From Algicoccus sp048820935 (lineage in GTDB: Bacteria > Pseudomonadota > Gammaproteobacteria > Burkholderiales > Burkholderiaceae_B), in the NCBI RefSeq assembly GCF_048820935.1, contig NZ_JBMERD010000001.1, positions 62,001 to 126,000 on the forward strand: a DNA stretch of 64,000 nucleotides, given 5' to 3'. The notes beneath the pieces are model-generated. The model made no database searches, was not told where the DNA came from, and worked only from the letters and a program-made list of their open reading frames with translations. Positions within the stretch are counted from its first letter, which is position 1; every line of letters starts with the position of its first letter. Position numbers and translations under genes: made by a program. Below, piece by piece: positions 35,281 to 45,176 of this stretch.

Positions 35281-36042
35281 ATGTCGAATGCGAAAGCAGG
35301 GGTCATCCCACAACATGTCGCAATTATTATGGACGGCAACGGTCGTTGGGCCAAAGCACGTTTCTTACCACGTACAGCAGGGCACGCCCAAGGTGTGAAA
35401 ACTGTTCGCAAGGTCATCGAGAGTTGCGTGCGCTCTGGTGTTCGGTATTTAACTTTATTTGCATTTAGCTCTGAGAACTGGCAACGGCCTCAAGAAGAGG
35501 TGGGCGTGCTAATGGACTTATTTGTCCAGGCCTTAGAGAAAGAAGTTAAGAAGTTAAATGAACAGGGTGTGCGTTTGCGAGTGATTGGTGAGCGCTCGCG
35601 ATTTAGCACCAAACTCATTGAACGTATTGAGCAAGCCGAACGCGTGACACAACACAATGACCGACTGCATCTAACCATTGCGGCGAGCTATGGCGGACGT
35701 TGGGATATCGTGCAAGCAATGCATGCTTTGCTGCAAGCACGCCCCGATTTGGCGCAGAGCGTGCAGGATCTGACCGAAGCAGATATTGCGCAACATTTGA
35801 GCATGGCGTGGGCACCTGACCCCGATTTATTTATCCGCACGGGTGGCGAACAACGCGTGTCGAACTTTCTGATCTGGCAGCAGGCTTATAGTGAACTGTA
35901 TTTTACGGATCGATTCTGGCCGGAGTTTGACGAAAATGATTTTCAAGCGGCCTTGGCCTGGTATCAGAATCGGGAGCGTCGTTTTGGAAAAATTAGTGAG
36001 CAATTAACCAAGCTCGAACCTAAGGAACCCACCGCATGCTGA
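35281..36042 (+). CDS. uppS: (2Z,6E)-farnesyl-diphosphate-dependent undecaprenyl diphosphate synthase
   Basis: This enzyme of about 253 residues adds eight isoprenes in cis to FPP to make the C55 carrier lipid of peptidoglycan and O-antigen. It has IIMDGNGRWA (catalytic Asp and phosphate contact) and the C-terminal signature DLFIRTGGEQRVSNFLIWQQAYSELYF. The start is uncertain: ATG at 35281 or TTG at 35263. Neither has a strong ribosome site. Its last 7 bases overlap cdsA. Confidence 0.95.
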   Translation: MSNAKAGVIPQHVAIIMDGNGRWAKARFLPRTAGHAQGVKTVRKVIESCVRSGVRYLTLFAFSSENWQRPQEEVGVLMDLFVQALEKEVKKLNEQGVRLRVIGERSRFSTKLIERIEQAERVTQHNDRLHLTIAASYGGRWDIVQAMHALLQARPDLAQSVQDLTEADIAQHLSMAWAPDPDLFIRTGGEQRVSNFLIWQQAYSELYFTDRFWPEFDENDFQAALAWYQNRERRFGKISEQLTKLEPKEPTAC

Positions 36043-36896
36043 AGCAGCGTGTTTTAACCGCGATTATCCTATTAATCATTTTGACAGGTGTCTTGAGTAA
36101 TGATTGGCGCCTAGCTTGGCCCCTGTTTTTAGCGATCCTCAGTGGGCTAGCTGTCTGGGAGTGGTGGCGTCTGGCTTGGCCGACACCCAAGCTGCTGCCA
36201 GTGGCTGTTGGTTTTTTGACGTTTTGTGGCTTACTGTATCAAGCCTTGCAATGGGATCAACTCGGTGGACTCAATGAAAGTGTCTTGTCGACTTCATCGG
36301 CTTGGTTTCAGTGGGCGATTTGGTTTGCAGTCTTTGTTTGGATTGTGATTGTGCCTGTTTATCTGGCTCGAGGCCGTGCTGAACAACGTGCGGATTTGCG
36401 ATGGTGGGCATGGTTTGCACCCATTGCGTTGTATGCAACATGGGGGCCTTTGGCGATCTGGCATGCACAGGGGGGTGTCTGGTTACTGCTTTCAGTGCTC
36501 ATTCTGGTCTGGATTGCTGATATTTTTGCGTATTTCGGTGGCAAACGCTGGGGTCGAAATAAATTGGCAGTCCACATAAGCCCCGGAAAAACTCGGGAGG
36601 GCGCTTATACCGGTCTAACAGGTGTTGTGTTATGGATGATAGTAAGCAGCCAGATTGATGGCAGCTATGCGCAAATTCTGTTGCATCTATATGGCTGGAT
36701 TGCCTTAATCCCTGTCGCTTTGTTGTTGGGTGTGATTTCGATTAGTGGCGATTTGTTTGAGTCATTGCTTAAACGTAAGGCACAAGTCAAAGACTCCAGT
36801 GCGCTGTTACCGGGACACGGCGGTGTGTATGATCGGATCGATGCCGTGATTGCGGTGGTTCCCGTCGCCTACTGGATTGTTGTGGTGGGGGCTTAG
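36036..36896 (+). CDS. cdsA: Phosphatidate cytidylyltransferase
   Basis: This 286-residue integral membrane enzyme makes CDP-diacylglycerol from phosphatidate and CTP, feeding all phospholipids. The signature is at GDLFESLLKRKAQVKDSS followed by LPGHGGVYDRIDA near residues 245-277, containing the conserved Lys-Asp. Seven or eight hydrophobic helices are seen. Overlaps uppS by 7 bases; the dxr ATG follows its stop with no gap, so translation is coupled along the block. Confidence 0.95.
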   Translation: MLKQRVLTAIILLIILTGVLSNDWRLAWPLFLAILSGLAVWEWWRLAWPTPKLLPVAVGFLTFCGLLYQALQWDQLGGLNESVLSTSSAWFQWAIWFAVFVWIVIVPVYLARGRAEQRADLRWWAWFAPIALYATWGPLAIWHAQGGVWLLLSVLILVWIADIFAYFGGKRWGRNKLAVHISPGKTREGAYTGLTGVVLWMIVSSQIDGSYAQILLHLYGWIALIPVALLLGVISISGDLFESLLKRKAQVKDSSALLPGHGGVYDRIDAVIAVVPVAYWIVVVGA

Positions 36897-38102
36897 ATGA
36901 GCGTTAAAAGTTTGTGCATATTGGGTGCGACAGGCTCTATTGGGTTGAGTACGATTGATGTCGCGATGCGTCATCCAGATCGCTTTCAAATCCATACGCT
37001 AACGGCTTTTAATCGCATGGCAGATTTAGCACGTCTTGTCGTGCATACGGGTGCGAAACGAATCGTTGTGCCTGATGAAGAAGCAGGTCAGCGGTTTTTG
37101 CAAGCGTATGGTGACAATCAGAGACGTCCTGAGATTTTGTATGGCCAATCTGGACTCGTTGAAGTGGCGGGTGATGATCAGACCGATGTGGTGATGGCGG
37201 CGATTGTGGGTGTTGCGGGTCTTCCGGCTGCACTTGCGGCGGCCCTTGCCGGTAAGCAAATTCTTTTAGCGAACAAAGAAGCTCTAGTGGCTGCCGGCGC
37301 GATCTTTATGAGAGCTGTTCAAGAAAACGGGGCAACGCTGCTGCCGATTGACAGCGAACACAATGCGATTTTTCAGTGCATGCCTGAGAGTGGGCGTACT
37401 GCGATTGGGCAGGGCGGTGTGACAGGCGTTCGACGTTTGCTTTTGACGGCTTCAGGTGGGCCTTTTCGGACATTAGCGCTTGATAAGATGCAGGCCATCA
37501 CGCCTGAACAAGCCTGTGCGCATCCGAATTGGTCGATGGGACAAAAGATTTCTGTGGATTCGGCCACCATGGTCAACAAAGGCCTTGAAGTGATTGAGGC
37601 GCATTGGCTCTTTGATATGCCTGTCGATAAAATCGAAGTATTAATCCATCCGCAAAGTGTGATTCATTCCATGGTGTCTTATGACGATGGGTCGGTTCTA
37701 GCGCAACTCGGCAATCCCGATATGAGAACACCGATTGCTCATGCGTTGGCATTTCCGGAGCGAATTCATGCGGGTGTGGATTGGCTTGATTTGATTCAAA
37801 CCGGACGCTTAGAGTTTGAACCCGTGGAAGAAGCACGCTACCCGTGCTTGACACTGGCTTATCAAGCTTTAAGAACTGGCCAACACGCCTGTGTTGCGTT
37901 CAACGCGGCCAATGAATTGGCGGTCGAAGCCTTTTTGCAGGGCGGACTGCGGTACATGCATATTCCCGCGATTCTTGATGAGGTGTTGTCTGAGCTTGAT
38001 TCTTGGCAAGTTGAACCGCCCAATGAGTTGAGTGATGTCCTCAGCCTAGATGAACAAGCTCGTCAATATGCAGCGCAAGTCCGTGACCGATTGATGGCTT
38101 AA
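36897..38102 (+). CDS. dxr: 1-deoxy-D-xylulose 5-phosphate reductoisomerase
   Basis: This 401-residue enzyme of the MEP isoprenoid pathway converts DXP to 2-C-methylerythritol 4-phosphate with NADPH. The N-terminal dinucleotide site GATGSIGLSTID (residues 9-20), the metal and substrate motif IDSEHNAIFQC, and SMGQKISVDSATMVNKGLEVIEA are present. Direct adjacency to uppS and cdsA ties isoprenoid supply to lipid carrier synthesis. The start immediately follows the cdsA stop. Confidence 0.97.
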   Translation: MSVKSLCILGATGSIGLSTIDVAMRHPDRFQIHTLTAFNRMADLARLVVHTGAKRIVVPDEEAGQRFLQAYGDNQRRPEILYGQSGLVEVAGDDQTDVVMAAIVGVAGLPAALAAALAGKQILLANKEALVAAGAIFMRAVQENGATLLPIDSEHNAIFQCMPESGRTAIGQGGVTGVRRLLLTASGGPFRTLALDKMQAITPEQACAHPNWSMGQKISVDSATMVNKGLEVIEAHWLFDMPVDKIEVLIHPQSVIHSMVSYDDGSVLAQLGNPDMRTPIAHALAFPERIHAGVDWLDLIQTGRLEFEPVEEARYPCLTLAYQALRTGQHACVAFNAANELAVEAFLQGGLRYMHIPAILDEVLSELDSWQVEPPNELSDVLSLDEQARQYAAQVRDRLMA

Positions 38103-38259
38103 ATTGCATACATTAGGTTACCGCTAAAATTATGACTGATTCGATTGCACTTTTTAAACATCAGGGTGTCTCATTCGAAGTGACGTGGTATTAAGTTTTT
38201 GGTTTGAATTGAAACTGATCCTGTTTTTATGAACCCTGCTATGAGACTCATTCACTAAT

Positions 38260-39609
38260 ATGTTGACCACCATTCTGGCATTTCTCGTTGCGCTAGGCAT
38301 CTTGATTGCTTTTCATGAATACGGCCATTACTGGGCAGCAAGACGCTGTGGTGTGCGCGTACTGCGTTTTAGCCTTGGATTTGGCAAGCCCATCTGGACG
38401 CGCACAGATCGTCGCGGCACAGAATGGGCACTGGCCGCGATCCCGTTGGGTGGTTACGTCAAAATGGTGAACGACGCCAATGATCCAGAACATGGTTTGG
38501 CGGGCACACTCAAGCCTGGCGAAACATTTGATGAGCAAAGTGTTTGGCGACGTTTCTTTATTGTGGTTGCAGGGCCTGTTGCTAACTTTATTCTTGCTGC
38601 AGTGATCTATATCGGTCTGGGCATGTATGGAGTGCAAGAGCCTGAGGCGATTCTTGGGCAACCCGAGCCGAATACGCCTGCTGCACAAGCTGGTATTGTG
38701 GCATTTGATCGCGTGATCGCCGTGAATAACGAACCCATTCAGTCTTGGCCTGAATTGGGTTGGGCGCTGATGGATCCAATTTTTAGTGGTGATACGGTTG
38801 ATTTAGAGGTGGAGTCCGGTGGATTGGTTGTTCATCGACAGCTCAATTTGTCTGGTATCGCGCAGCAGGCTGATGCCACAGATCAAAATCCACTGGCTTT
38901 GACAGGTTTGATCGTGAATCCAGGTCCAGTGCGTTTAGGGCAAATCATGTCAGAGGGTGCAGGACAACGAGCTGGTTTGCAGGAAGGCGATATCATTGAG
39001 GCGGCAGGTTCATTAGAAAACCCCCGTGTTTTAGACTTTATTGAGGTGATTTCGAACCATCCGCAATCACCCTTAACTTTACGAGTTTTACGAGAAGGTT
39101 CACGATTTGACGTTGTGGTGACGCCTGATCTGGTAAAGTCTGCGGATGGCTTTGAAATCGGGCGGCTTGGTGTTGGCGTCGGTGAACAGATTCCCATGGT
39201 GGTAGTTCGTCAAGGATTGCTAGGCAGTGTTACTCAGGCAATCACGCGAACCTTTAGCACTGCATGGTTTTCTGTCAAAATGCTAGGCAAGATGGTGATG
39301 GGCGATGTGTCGCTGAAAAATCTCAGTGGCCCGGTGACAATTGCGGACCATGCAGGCAAATCAGCTCAGATGGGATTGATTGTTTATCTGAACTTTGTCG
39401 CTTTGGTCAGTATTAGTATTGGGGTGTTGAATTTACTGCCAATCCCGTTACTTGACGGAGGGCATCTTGCGTTTTACGTTGTTGAAATGGTGCGCGGTCG
39501 ACCTGCGCCGGAGAGTTGGATTGTCACCAGTCAGAAAGCTGGTGCGGCTGTGTTAGCAGGATTGATGATGGTTGCGCTACTGAACGACTTTACGCGGCTC
39601 TTGAGTTAA
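38260..39609 (+). CDS. rseP: Site-2 (RIP) zinc metalloprotease
   Basis: This 449-residue inner-membrane protease cleaves the anti-sigma factor RseA within the membrane, releasing sigma E. The HEYGH zinc motif is at residues 19-23 in the first helix. Two PDZ-like regions (about 115-200 and 215-300) lie in the periplasm, and the NLLPIPLLDGGHL motif with its Asp ligand is near the end. The 157 bases between dxr and this gene hold no recognised feature. bamA follows after 68 bases. Confidence 0.96.
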   Translation: MLTTILAFLVALGILIAFHEYGHYWAARRCGVRVLRFSLGFGKPIWTRTDRRGTEWALAAIPLGGYVKMVNDANDPEHGLAGTLKPGETFDEQSVWRRFFIVVAGPVANFILAAVIYIGLGMYGVQEPEAILGQPEPNTPAAQAGIVAFDRVIAVNNEPIQSWPELGWALMDPIFSGDTVDLEVESGGLVVHRQLNLSGIAQQADATDQNPLALTGLIVNPGPVRLGQIMSEGAGQRAGLQEGDIIEAAGSLENPRVLDFIEVISNHPQSPLTLRVLREGSRFDVVVTPDLVKSADGFEIGRLGVGVGEQIPMVVVRQGLLGSVTQAITRTFSTAWFSVKMLGKMVMGDVSLKNLSGPVTIADHAGKSAQMGLIVYLNFVALVSISIGVLNLLPIPLLDGGHLAFYVVEMVRGRPAPESWIVTSQKAGAAVLAGLMMVALLNDFTRLLS

Positions 39610-39677
39610 TGTGAATCTCCATTAAAATACCCCGAGATTTTGGGGTTGGTTCGCCGAGGAAGGGAACGAGATAGGTT

Positions 39678-42029
39678 ATGCAAGGAAAAATCAATAAAAA
39701 TCGTCGTCATTCTGGACGTCAATCAGCGCGATATTTAAGGGCGATGGCGCTATCGCTGAGTTTGACGATGCCGCTGGTGACCTATGCATTTACACCCTTT
39801 GTGGTGAAAGATATTCGGGTTGAAGGCATTCAACGTACAGAGGCTGGTACTGTCTTTGCCTATGTGCCGGTTAAAGTCGGTGAGCGTTTTACAGAAGAGA
39901 TGGCAACCGAAACCATCCGTGATCTGTATGCCACTGGATTTTTTAATGATGTCCAGATCAGTACGGATAACAATGTGGTTGTCGTGCGCGTGCAAGAGCG
40001 TCCGGTGATCGCATCGGTGAGTTTTTCTGGCATGAAAGAATTTGAAAGCCCTGCGATTATTGAGACGCTTGCTTCGGTCGGCTTTGGAGAAGGGCGGATT
40101 TTTGACCAAGCCATGTTGGCGCAAGCCGAATTCGAGTTGAAACAGCAATATTTGGACAAAGGAAAGTATGGGGTTGAGATTACGGCCACCACCACCCCTT
40201 TGCCTCGCAACCGTATTGGTGTGAACTTTGATATTTTTGAAGGTGATGTCGCCAAAATCCGAGAAATCCGTTTTGTTGGAAACTCGGTTTTCAGCGACAG
40301 TACACTGCGCGGTCAAATGCAATTGACGACACCGGGTTATTTAACTTGGTATACGCAAACCGATCGCTATTCTCAAGAAAAACTCCAAGCTGATATCGAA
40401 GAGATTCACTCCTATTATGTGGATCGCGGTTATCTGGAGTTTCGGATTGAGCCACCGCAGGTGACGATTTCACCGGATCGTGATGGTATTTACATCACGA
40501 TTACAGTACATGAAGGCGAACAATACCGGGTCGGTGACATTCATCTGGCCGGTACATTGATGGGACTCAATGAAGAAATCGAGGCGCTGATTAAAGTTAA
40601 ATCGGGTGAGATTTTTTCTGGTCGTAAAGTGAATGAGACTAGTGAAGCGATTCGCGACTATCTGGGTTCACTCGGTTATGCATTTGCCAACGTCAACCCA
40701 AGCCCAATTGCGGATCACAAAACTCGCGTAGTGGATTTGTCGTTCTATGTCGATCCCAGTAAACGTGTTTACGTTCGCGGTATCAATATTTCTGGAAACG
40801 AACGGACCCGAGATTCAGTAACGCGACGTGAGATGCGTCAGATGGAATCGGCCTGGTATGACGGTGAAGCGATAAAGCTTTCGAAAGATCGAGTTGAACG
40901 TTTGGGTTACTTCCAGGATGTGAATTTCACAACCGAACCTGTGCCAGGTAGCACGGATGAGGTAGATATCAACATTGGATTGGAAGAGCGTCAAACCGGT
41001 GCGATTAACTTGGGTGTGGGTTATGGCCAAACCGAAGGGGTGATTCTGAGTGCCGGTATTTCTGAAGACAACGTATTCGGAAGTGGGACATCGTTGTCAT
41101 TGGGTGTCAACACCAGCCAAAGTTCACGTTCTTTCGTTGTGACACATACTGATCCGTATTGGACCAAAGACGGTATTAGTCGCAGTCTTTCGGCCTACTA
41201 CCGAACAGTGACACCGTCACTGAGTAACCCGGGTAACTATAAGCTTCGCTCGATTGGTTTTGGAACTAACTTCGGGATTCCCATCACGGAATTTAACCGT
41301 GTTTACATGGGTGCAACCTTTGAACACAACTCGCTGTCGCTTTATGGCGATTCACCCAAGGCCTACACAGATTATGTGAATTCTTATGGTGAGTCGACCA
41401 ACAGCGTGATTTTTGATATCGGTTGGTCACGCGATACACGTGATAGCGCCTTGGATCCAAACAAGGGCAGTTTCACGCAGCTGAATGCAAGTCTGGGTAC
41501 GATGAGCTTGAAATACTATATGCTCAGCGCTCAACACCAGTACTATCAGCCCATTGGGCGAGATTACACATTGGCGTTTAATGCCATGCTGGATTATGGG
41601 AATGCCTACGGTGGTGGCAGCGACACCCCATATCCTGTCATTAAAAACGTGTATGCGGGTGGAATCGGGACAGTTCGTGGTTATACGGGTAACTCCGTGG
41701 GTCCGAAGGATATTCGGACAGGCACTTTCTTAGGTGGGTCTAAGCGAGTAGTCGGAAGCGTGCAGTTTTATTTCCCATTCCCGGGGACGCAAAAAGATCG
41801 TAGTTTACGAATGTTCGTCTTTGCAGATGCCGGACAGGTCTTTGGTTACAACGGAGCGGGTGATATCAACCCCAACCTGAGCTTTGGAGATCTGCGTTAT
41901 TCTGCAGGTATTGGTCTGGCTTGGTTGTCACCGATGGGACCATTGCAGTTGGTTTATGCCAAAGCTCTGCGTAAACGCGAAGGCGATAACCCGCAAGTTT
42001 TCCAGTTTCAAGTCGGTACAGGATTCTGA
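39678..42029 (+). CDS. bamA: Outer-membrane assembly factor BamA
   Basis: This 783-residue Omp85 protein inserts beta-barrel proteins in the outer membrane. It has a signal peptide (cut near TYAF), five POTRA domains (about residues 36-430), and a 16-strand barrel from about 440. The conserved barrel VRGY and the GGIGTVRGYTG loop are near residue 665-675, and it ends in the terminal Phe expected of outer-membrane barrels (VGTGF). The adjacent rseP-bamA-skp order is the common envelope block. No lesions seen. Confidence 0.97.
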   Translation: MQGKINKNRRHSGRQSARYLRAMALSLSLTMPLVTYAFTPFVVKDIRVEGIQRTEAGTVFAYVPVKVGERFTEEMATETIRDLYATGFFNDVQISTDNNVVVVRVQERPVIASVSFSGMKEFESPAIIETLASVGFGEGRIFDQAMLAQAEFELKQQYLDKGKYGVEITATTTPLPRNRIGVNFDIFEGDVAKIREIRFVGNSVFSDSTLRGQMQLTTPGYLTWYTQTDRYSQEKLQADIEEIHSYYVDRGYLEFRIEPPQVTISPDRDGIYITITVHEGEQYRVGDIHLAGTLMGLNEEIEALIKVKSGEIFSGRKVNETSEAIRDYLGSLGYAFANVNPSPIADHKTRVVDLSFYVDPSKRVYVRGINISGNERTRDSVTRREMRQMESAWYDGEAIKLSKDRVERLGYFQDVNFTTEPVPGSTDEVDINIGLEERQTGAINLGVGYGQTEGVILSAGISEDNVFGSGTSLSLGVNTSQSSRSFVVTHTDPYWTKDGISRSLSAYYRTVTPSLSNPGNYKLRSIGFGTNFGIPITEFNRVYMGATFEHNSLSLYGDSPKAYTDYVNSYGESTNSVIFDIGWSRDTRDSALDPNKGSFTQLNASLGTMSLKYYMLSAQHQYYQPIGRDYTLAFNAMLDYGNAYGGGSDTPYPVIKNVYAGGIGTVRGYTGNSVGPKDIRTGTFLGGSKRVVGSVQFYFPFPGTQKDRSLRMFVFADAGQVFGYNGAGDINPNLSFGDLRYSAGIGLAWLSPMGPLQLVYAKALRKREGDNPQVFQFQVGTGF

Positions 42030-42093
42030 TTGCCTCATCATTAGAGCATCATGAATTCACGATTCGTCAAAGTTTTAATAGAAGGTAGAAATA

Positions 42094-42711
42094 ATGCAAG
42101 TAAAAACCAGACAAGCTCAAAAAATCTCTTTGAACACATTGTCCACTCATGTGTCGAGCTTTACAAAAACGATCGCATTCACGGCTGTCGCTGGTGCGAT
42201 GGCCTTGGGATCAGTCTCGGTTGCATCTGCTCAGGATAAAGCCGCAGCAACAAAAGCCGCTGCCGCAGAACCCTTTATTACGAAAGTGGGTTTTGTGAAT
42301 ACCCAGCGTATTTTGAGTGATTCAGAACCTGCCAAATCTGCACAGAAAAAAATTGAAGCAGAATTTGAAAAGCGCAATCAAGAACTTCAAAAATCTGTGG
42401 ATAAACTTCGTGAGCAAGCTCTGAAGTTTGAAAAAGATGCACCTGTCATGCCTGAATCGGATCGTAACCGTCGCCAGCGTGAATTGGGTAACATGGAAGC
42501 CGATTTGCAGCGTAAACAGCGTGAAATTCAAGAGGATTTCAATCGTCGCCGTAACGAAGAGTTTAGCGATATTATTGAAAGCGCAAACGTTGCGATCAAA
42601 GCCATTGCTGAAGAAGATCAGTGGGATTTGATTATTCAGGATGCGGTCACTGTCAGTCCTCGTGTTGATATTACCGATCAAGTGCTGGAACGCCTTAGCA
42701 AGAAAAAATAA
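42094..42711 (+). CDS. skp: Periplasmic chaperone Skp/OmpH
   Basis: This 205-residue chaperone holds unfolded outer-membrane proteins in the periplasm. A Sec signal peptide is followed by a cut near VASAQ and a tail-like Ala/Lys stretch. The mature part starts with KVGFVNTQRIL, the usual Skp opening, and a long coiled coil (residues 85-175). The signal region is longer than typical. The start ATG at 42094 follows GAAGG. lpxD starts 13 bases after the stop. Confidence 0.92.
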   Translation: MQVKTRQAQKISLNTLSTHVSSFTKTIAFTAVAGAMALGSVSVASAQDKAAATKAAAAEPFITKVGFVNTQRILSDSEPAKSAQKKIEAEFEKRNQELQKSVDKLREQALKFEKDAPVMPESDRNRRQRELGNMEADLQRKQREIQEDFNRRRNEEFSDIIESANVAIKAIAEEDQWDLIIQDAVTVSPRVDITDQVLERLSKKK

Positions 42712-42723
42712 GCGATTCACACA

Positions 42724-43833
42724 ATGCCACAAGTTCTGTCAGCGCAAGTCGCGCCAGATTTAGACACGCTTGTCCAATCCATTGCACAACAAGTACCTGA
42801 TCTGGTTCAGAAAGTGATTCCGGGTCGGGTGCATGGTGCATCGGTGCGTGTTCAAGGGATTGGTTCGCTGGCACACGCCGGTCCGACGGAATTGTCGTTT
42901 ATTGTCTCGGCGCGTTACGCTCAAGAATTGGAATCCACCAAAGCGTGTGCTGTGGTGATGGAGCTGGAACTCTTTGAGCAACAACAGCAAAGTGGAGCAG
43001 TGTTGGATTATGCTTGCATTGTGAGCCCACAGCCTTATCTGTTCTATGCACTGGCTGCAAGCTGGTTTGAAAAAGCTGCACAACCTGTGGTGAAACCCGG
43101 CATTGATCCGCGTGCAAGTGTCAGTGCGCAAGCGGTGATTGATCCGACTGCTGTGATTGGACCCAATGTCATTGTGGGTGATCAGACTCGAATCGGTGCT
43201 GGCGTACAAATTCATGCCAATACGGTGATTGGTCGCCATTGTGAAATTGGCGCAAATAGCGTGCTTTATCCCAACGTGACCCTGTACGATCGCGTGCGTG
43301 TTGGTGAACGAGCAGTGATTCATTCCGGCGTTGTTCTAGGGGCCGATGGATTTGGGTTTGCGCCCAATCCCATGGCTGGACCTGGTGCATGGGGAAAAAT
43401 CGCCCAATTAGGCGGTGTACGTATTGGTGATGATGTTGAAATCGGTGCCAATACAACCATCGATCGGGGTGCTTTAGAAGATACGACCATTGGCAATGGT
43501 GTCAAAATCGACAATCAAATCATGATCGGACACAATTGCCAGATTGGTGATCACACGGCCATGGCAGCCTGTGTGGGCATTGCCGGCTCGACCACGATTG
43601 GTGCGCGTTGTATTATCGGCGGTGCAGCGATGTTCGCCGGCCATTTGACGGTCACAGATGATGTGCAAATTTCAGGTGGTACTGCAGTGACCAGTGATAT
43701 TCGTAAATCAGGCCGTTACACAGGTGTGTTTCCTTTGGCTGAACATACAGCTTGGCAAAAAAATGCCGCTGTTTTAGGCCAACTCTCTGTGCTCAGACGA
43801 CGACTGCGCGAACTTGAACGACAAAAAGATTAA
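42724..43833 (+). CDS. lpxD: UDP-3-O-acylglucosamine N-acyltransferase
   Basis: This 369-residue enzyme adds the second hydroxyacyl chain in lipid A synthesis. An N-terminal uridine-binding domain is followed by a left-handed parallel beta-helix of hexapeptide repeats (from about residue 130). The catalytic His is in MIGHNCQIGDH, with VVLGADGFGFAP nearby. Typical length is about 340-370. It is followed by fabZ, lpxA and lpxB in the standard order. Confidence 0.96.
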   Translation: MPQVLSAQVAPDLDTLVQSIAQQVPDLVQKVIPGRVHGASVRVQGIGSLAHAGPTELSFIVSARYAQELESTKACAVVMELELFEQQQQSGAVLDYACIVSPQPYLFYALAASWFEKAAQPVVKPGIDPRASVSAQAVIDPTAVIGPNVIVGDQTRIGAGVQIHANTVIGRHCEIGANSVLYPNVTLYDRVRVGERAVIHSGVVLGADGFGFAPNPMAGPGAWGKIAQLGGVRIGDDVEIGANTTIDRGALEDTTIGNGVKIDNQIMIGHNCQIGDHTAMAACVGIAGSTTIGARCIIGGAAMFAGHLTVTDDVQISGGTAVTSDIRKSGRYTGVFPLAEHTAWQKNAAVLGQLSVLRRRLRELERQKD

Positions 43834-43929
43834 ATTCGATCCGTTGAAATTGATTCCTTTAAAGCTGAACGGATTGTGAATTGAACTTCTAAAACTAGCA
43901 GGGTGTGCCTGCTCTGATTGAGACCTATC

Positions 43930-44382
43930 ATGCAATTAGATATTAAAGCCATTCTCGATTTGCTTCCGCATCGATATCCCATGTTATTGGTGGATCGGGT
44001 GATCGACATGGAGCCGGGTAAATCGATTACAGCCATTAAAAATGTATCGATGAATGAACCTTTTTTTAATGGCCATTTCCCAGGTCATCCGGTTATGCCA
44101 GGTGTTTTGATTCTTGAAGCGATGGCGCAAGCGGCTGCCGTTTTTTCATTTGTAGATGAAACGGGTCTGAAGGCAACCGATGAAGAGTTGCTTTATTACT
44201 TTGTGGGTATTGATGGTGCTCGATTCCGTCGTCCTGTGGTTCCAGGCGATCAGTTGCGACTCGAAGTGCAAGCCTTGCGCTTGAGCCGTACGATCTGCAA
44301 GTACGAAGCGGTTGCTAAAGTGGATGATCAAGAAGCCGCGCGTGCAACTTTGATGTGCGCCATTCGACCCATGAGCCCCTAA
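43930..44382 (+). CDS. fabZ: 3-hydroxyacyl-[ACP] dehydratase
   Basis: This 150-residue hotdog-fold enzyme dehydrates 3-hydroxyacyl-ACP. The active-site motif HFPGHPVMPGVLILEAMAQ shows the His and Glu. It sits between lpxD and lpxA because both compete for hydroxymyristoyl-ACP. Start ATG at 43930 gives the normal N-terminus; the longer frame to 43918 begins with TTG. The last base of its stop is the first of the lpxA ATG. Confidence 0.96.
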   Translation: MQLDIKAILDLLPHRYPMLLVDRVIDMEPGKSITAIKNVSMNEPFFNGHFPGHPVMPGVLILEAMAQAAAVFSFVDETGLKATDEELLYYFVGIDGARFRRPVVPGDQLRLEVQALRLSRTICKYEAVAKVDDQEAARATLMCAIRPMSP

Positions 44383-45176
44383 TGACAATCAACATTCATC
44401 CTACCGCCATTGTGGATCCCAATGCGCAAATTGCAGCGGGTGTCACGATTGGTGCTTATAGCATTGTGGGTCCCAATGTTCAGATTGGTGCAAATACACG
44501 AATCGGTGAACACTGTGTGATTGATGGACATACAACGATTGGTCAAGACAACGTGTTTTATCGGTTTTGTTCGATCGGAGGTATGCCGCAAGATAAAAAA
44601 TACGCAGGTGAACCCACGCGACTGGAAATTGGCGATCGCAATACAGTCCGTGAGTTTGTGACCTTTAACGTAGGTACGACACAGGACGTGGGTGTGACTC
44701 GTGTCGGATCTGATAATTGGGTCATGGCCTATGTGCACGTAGCCCATGATTGTCAAATTGGTAGCCAAACCATCTTGGCCAATGGGGTTCAAATGGGTGG
44801 GCATGTCCATATTGGTGATTGGGCCATTGTGGGTGGCTTAGCTGCGGTTCATCAGTTTGGCAAGATCGGTGCGCATGCCATGGTGGGTGGGTCTAGCGCT
44901 TTACACAAAGATGCACCTCCATTTGTGATGGCGTCCGGCAACCCGTGTGTGCCTGTTGGCATTAATGTGGAAGGTTTGCGTCGACGTGGGTTTACGGCAG
45001 CTGAAATTACGGCACTTCGTGATGCCTACAAAATCATTTATCGTCGTGGTTTAACTGTGGATCAGGCGTGTGAAGAAATGCAAGCACGCCAAGCGCAAGA
45101 ACCTGAAGTGGCTGCGGTTCTTGACACCATGCTGAGTTTTCTGCGCAACAGCCAGCGCGGTATTATTCGCCCATGA
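44382..45176 (+). CDS. lpxA: UDP-N-acetylglucosamine O-acyltransferase
   Basis: This 264-residue trimer of left-handed beta-helices catalyses the first step of lipid A synthesis. The hexapeptide repeats run from residue 5 to 190, with the catalytic His in VHVAHDCQIGSQT; the signature GLAAVHQFGKIGAHAMVGG follows. It shares one base with the fabZ stop and overlaps lpxB by 4 bases (ATGA), so the block is translationally coupled. Confidence 0.97.
   Translation: MTINIHPTAIVDPNAQIAAGVTIGAYSIVGPNVQIGANTRIGEHCVIDGHTTIGQDNVFYRFCSIGGMPQDKKYAGEPTRLEIGDRNTVREFVTFNVGTTQDVGVTRVGSDNWVMAYVHVAHDCQIGSQTILANGVQMGGHVHIGDWAIVGGLAAVHQFGKIGAHAMVGGSSALHKDAPPFVMASGNPCVPVGINVEGLRRRGFTAAEITALRDAYKIIYRRGLTVDQACEEMQARQAQEPEVAAVLDTMLSFLRNSQRGIIRP

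Noticed and set aside
39629..39646. ACCCC/GGGGT inverted repeat between rseP and bamA
   Set aside because: Only 5 bp with no T tract; too short to call a terminator or operator.
39750..40322. 190-residue - strand frame inside bamA
   Set aside because: Antisense to well-conserved POTRA coding sequence; composition is that of a shadow frame.
42760..43323. 187-residue - strand frame inside lpxD
   Set aside because: Antisense to the hexapeptide-repeat gene; the regular pattern is a mirror of the repeats.
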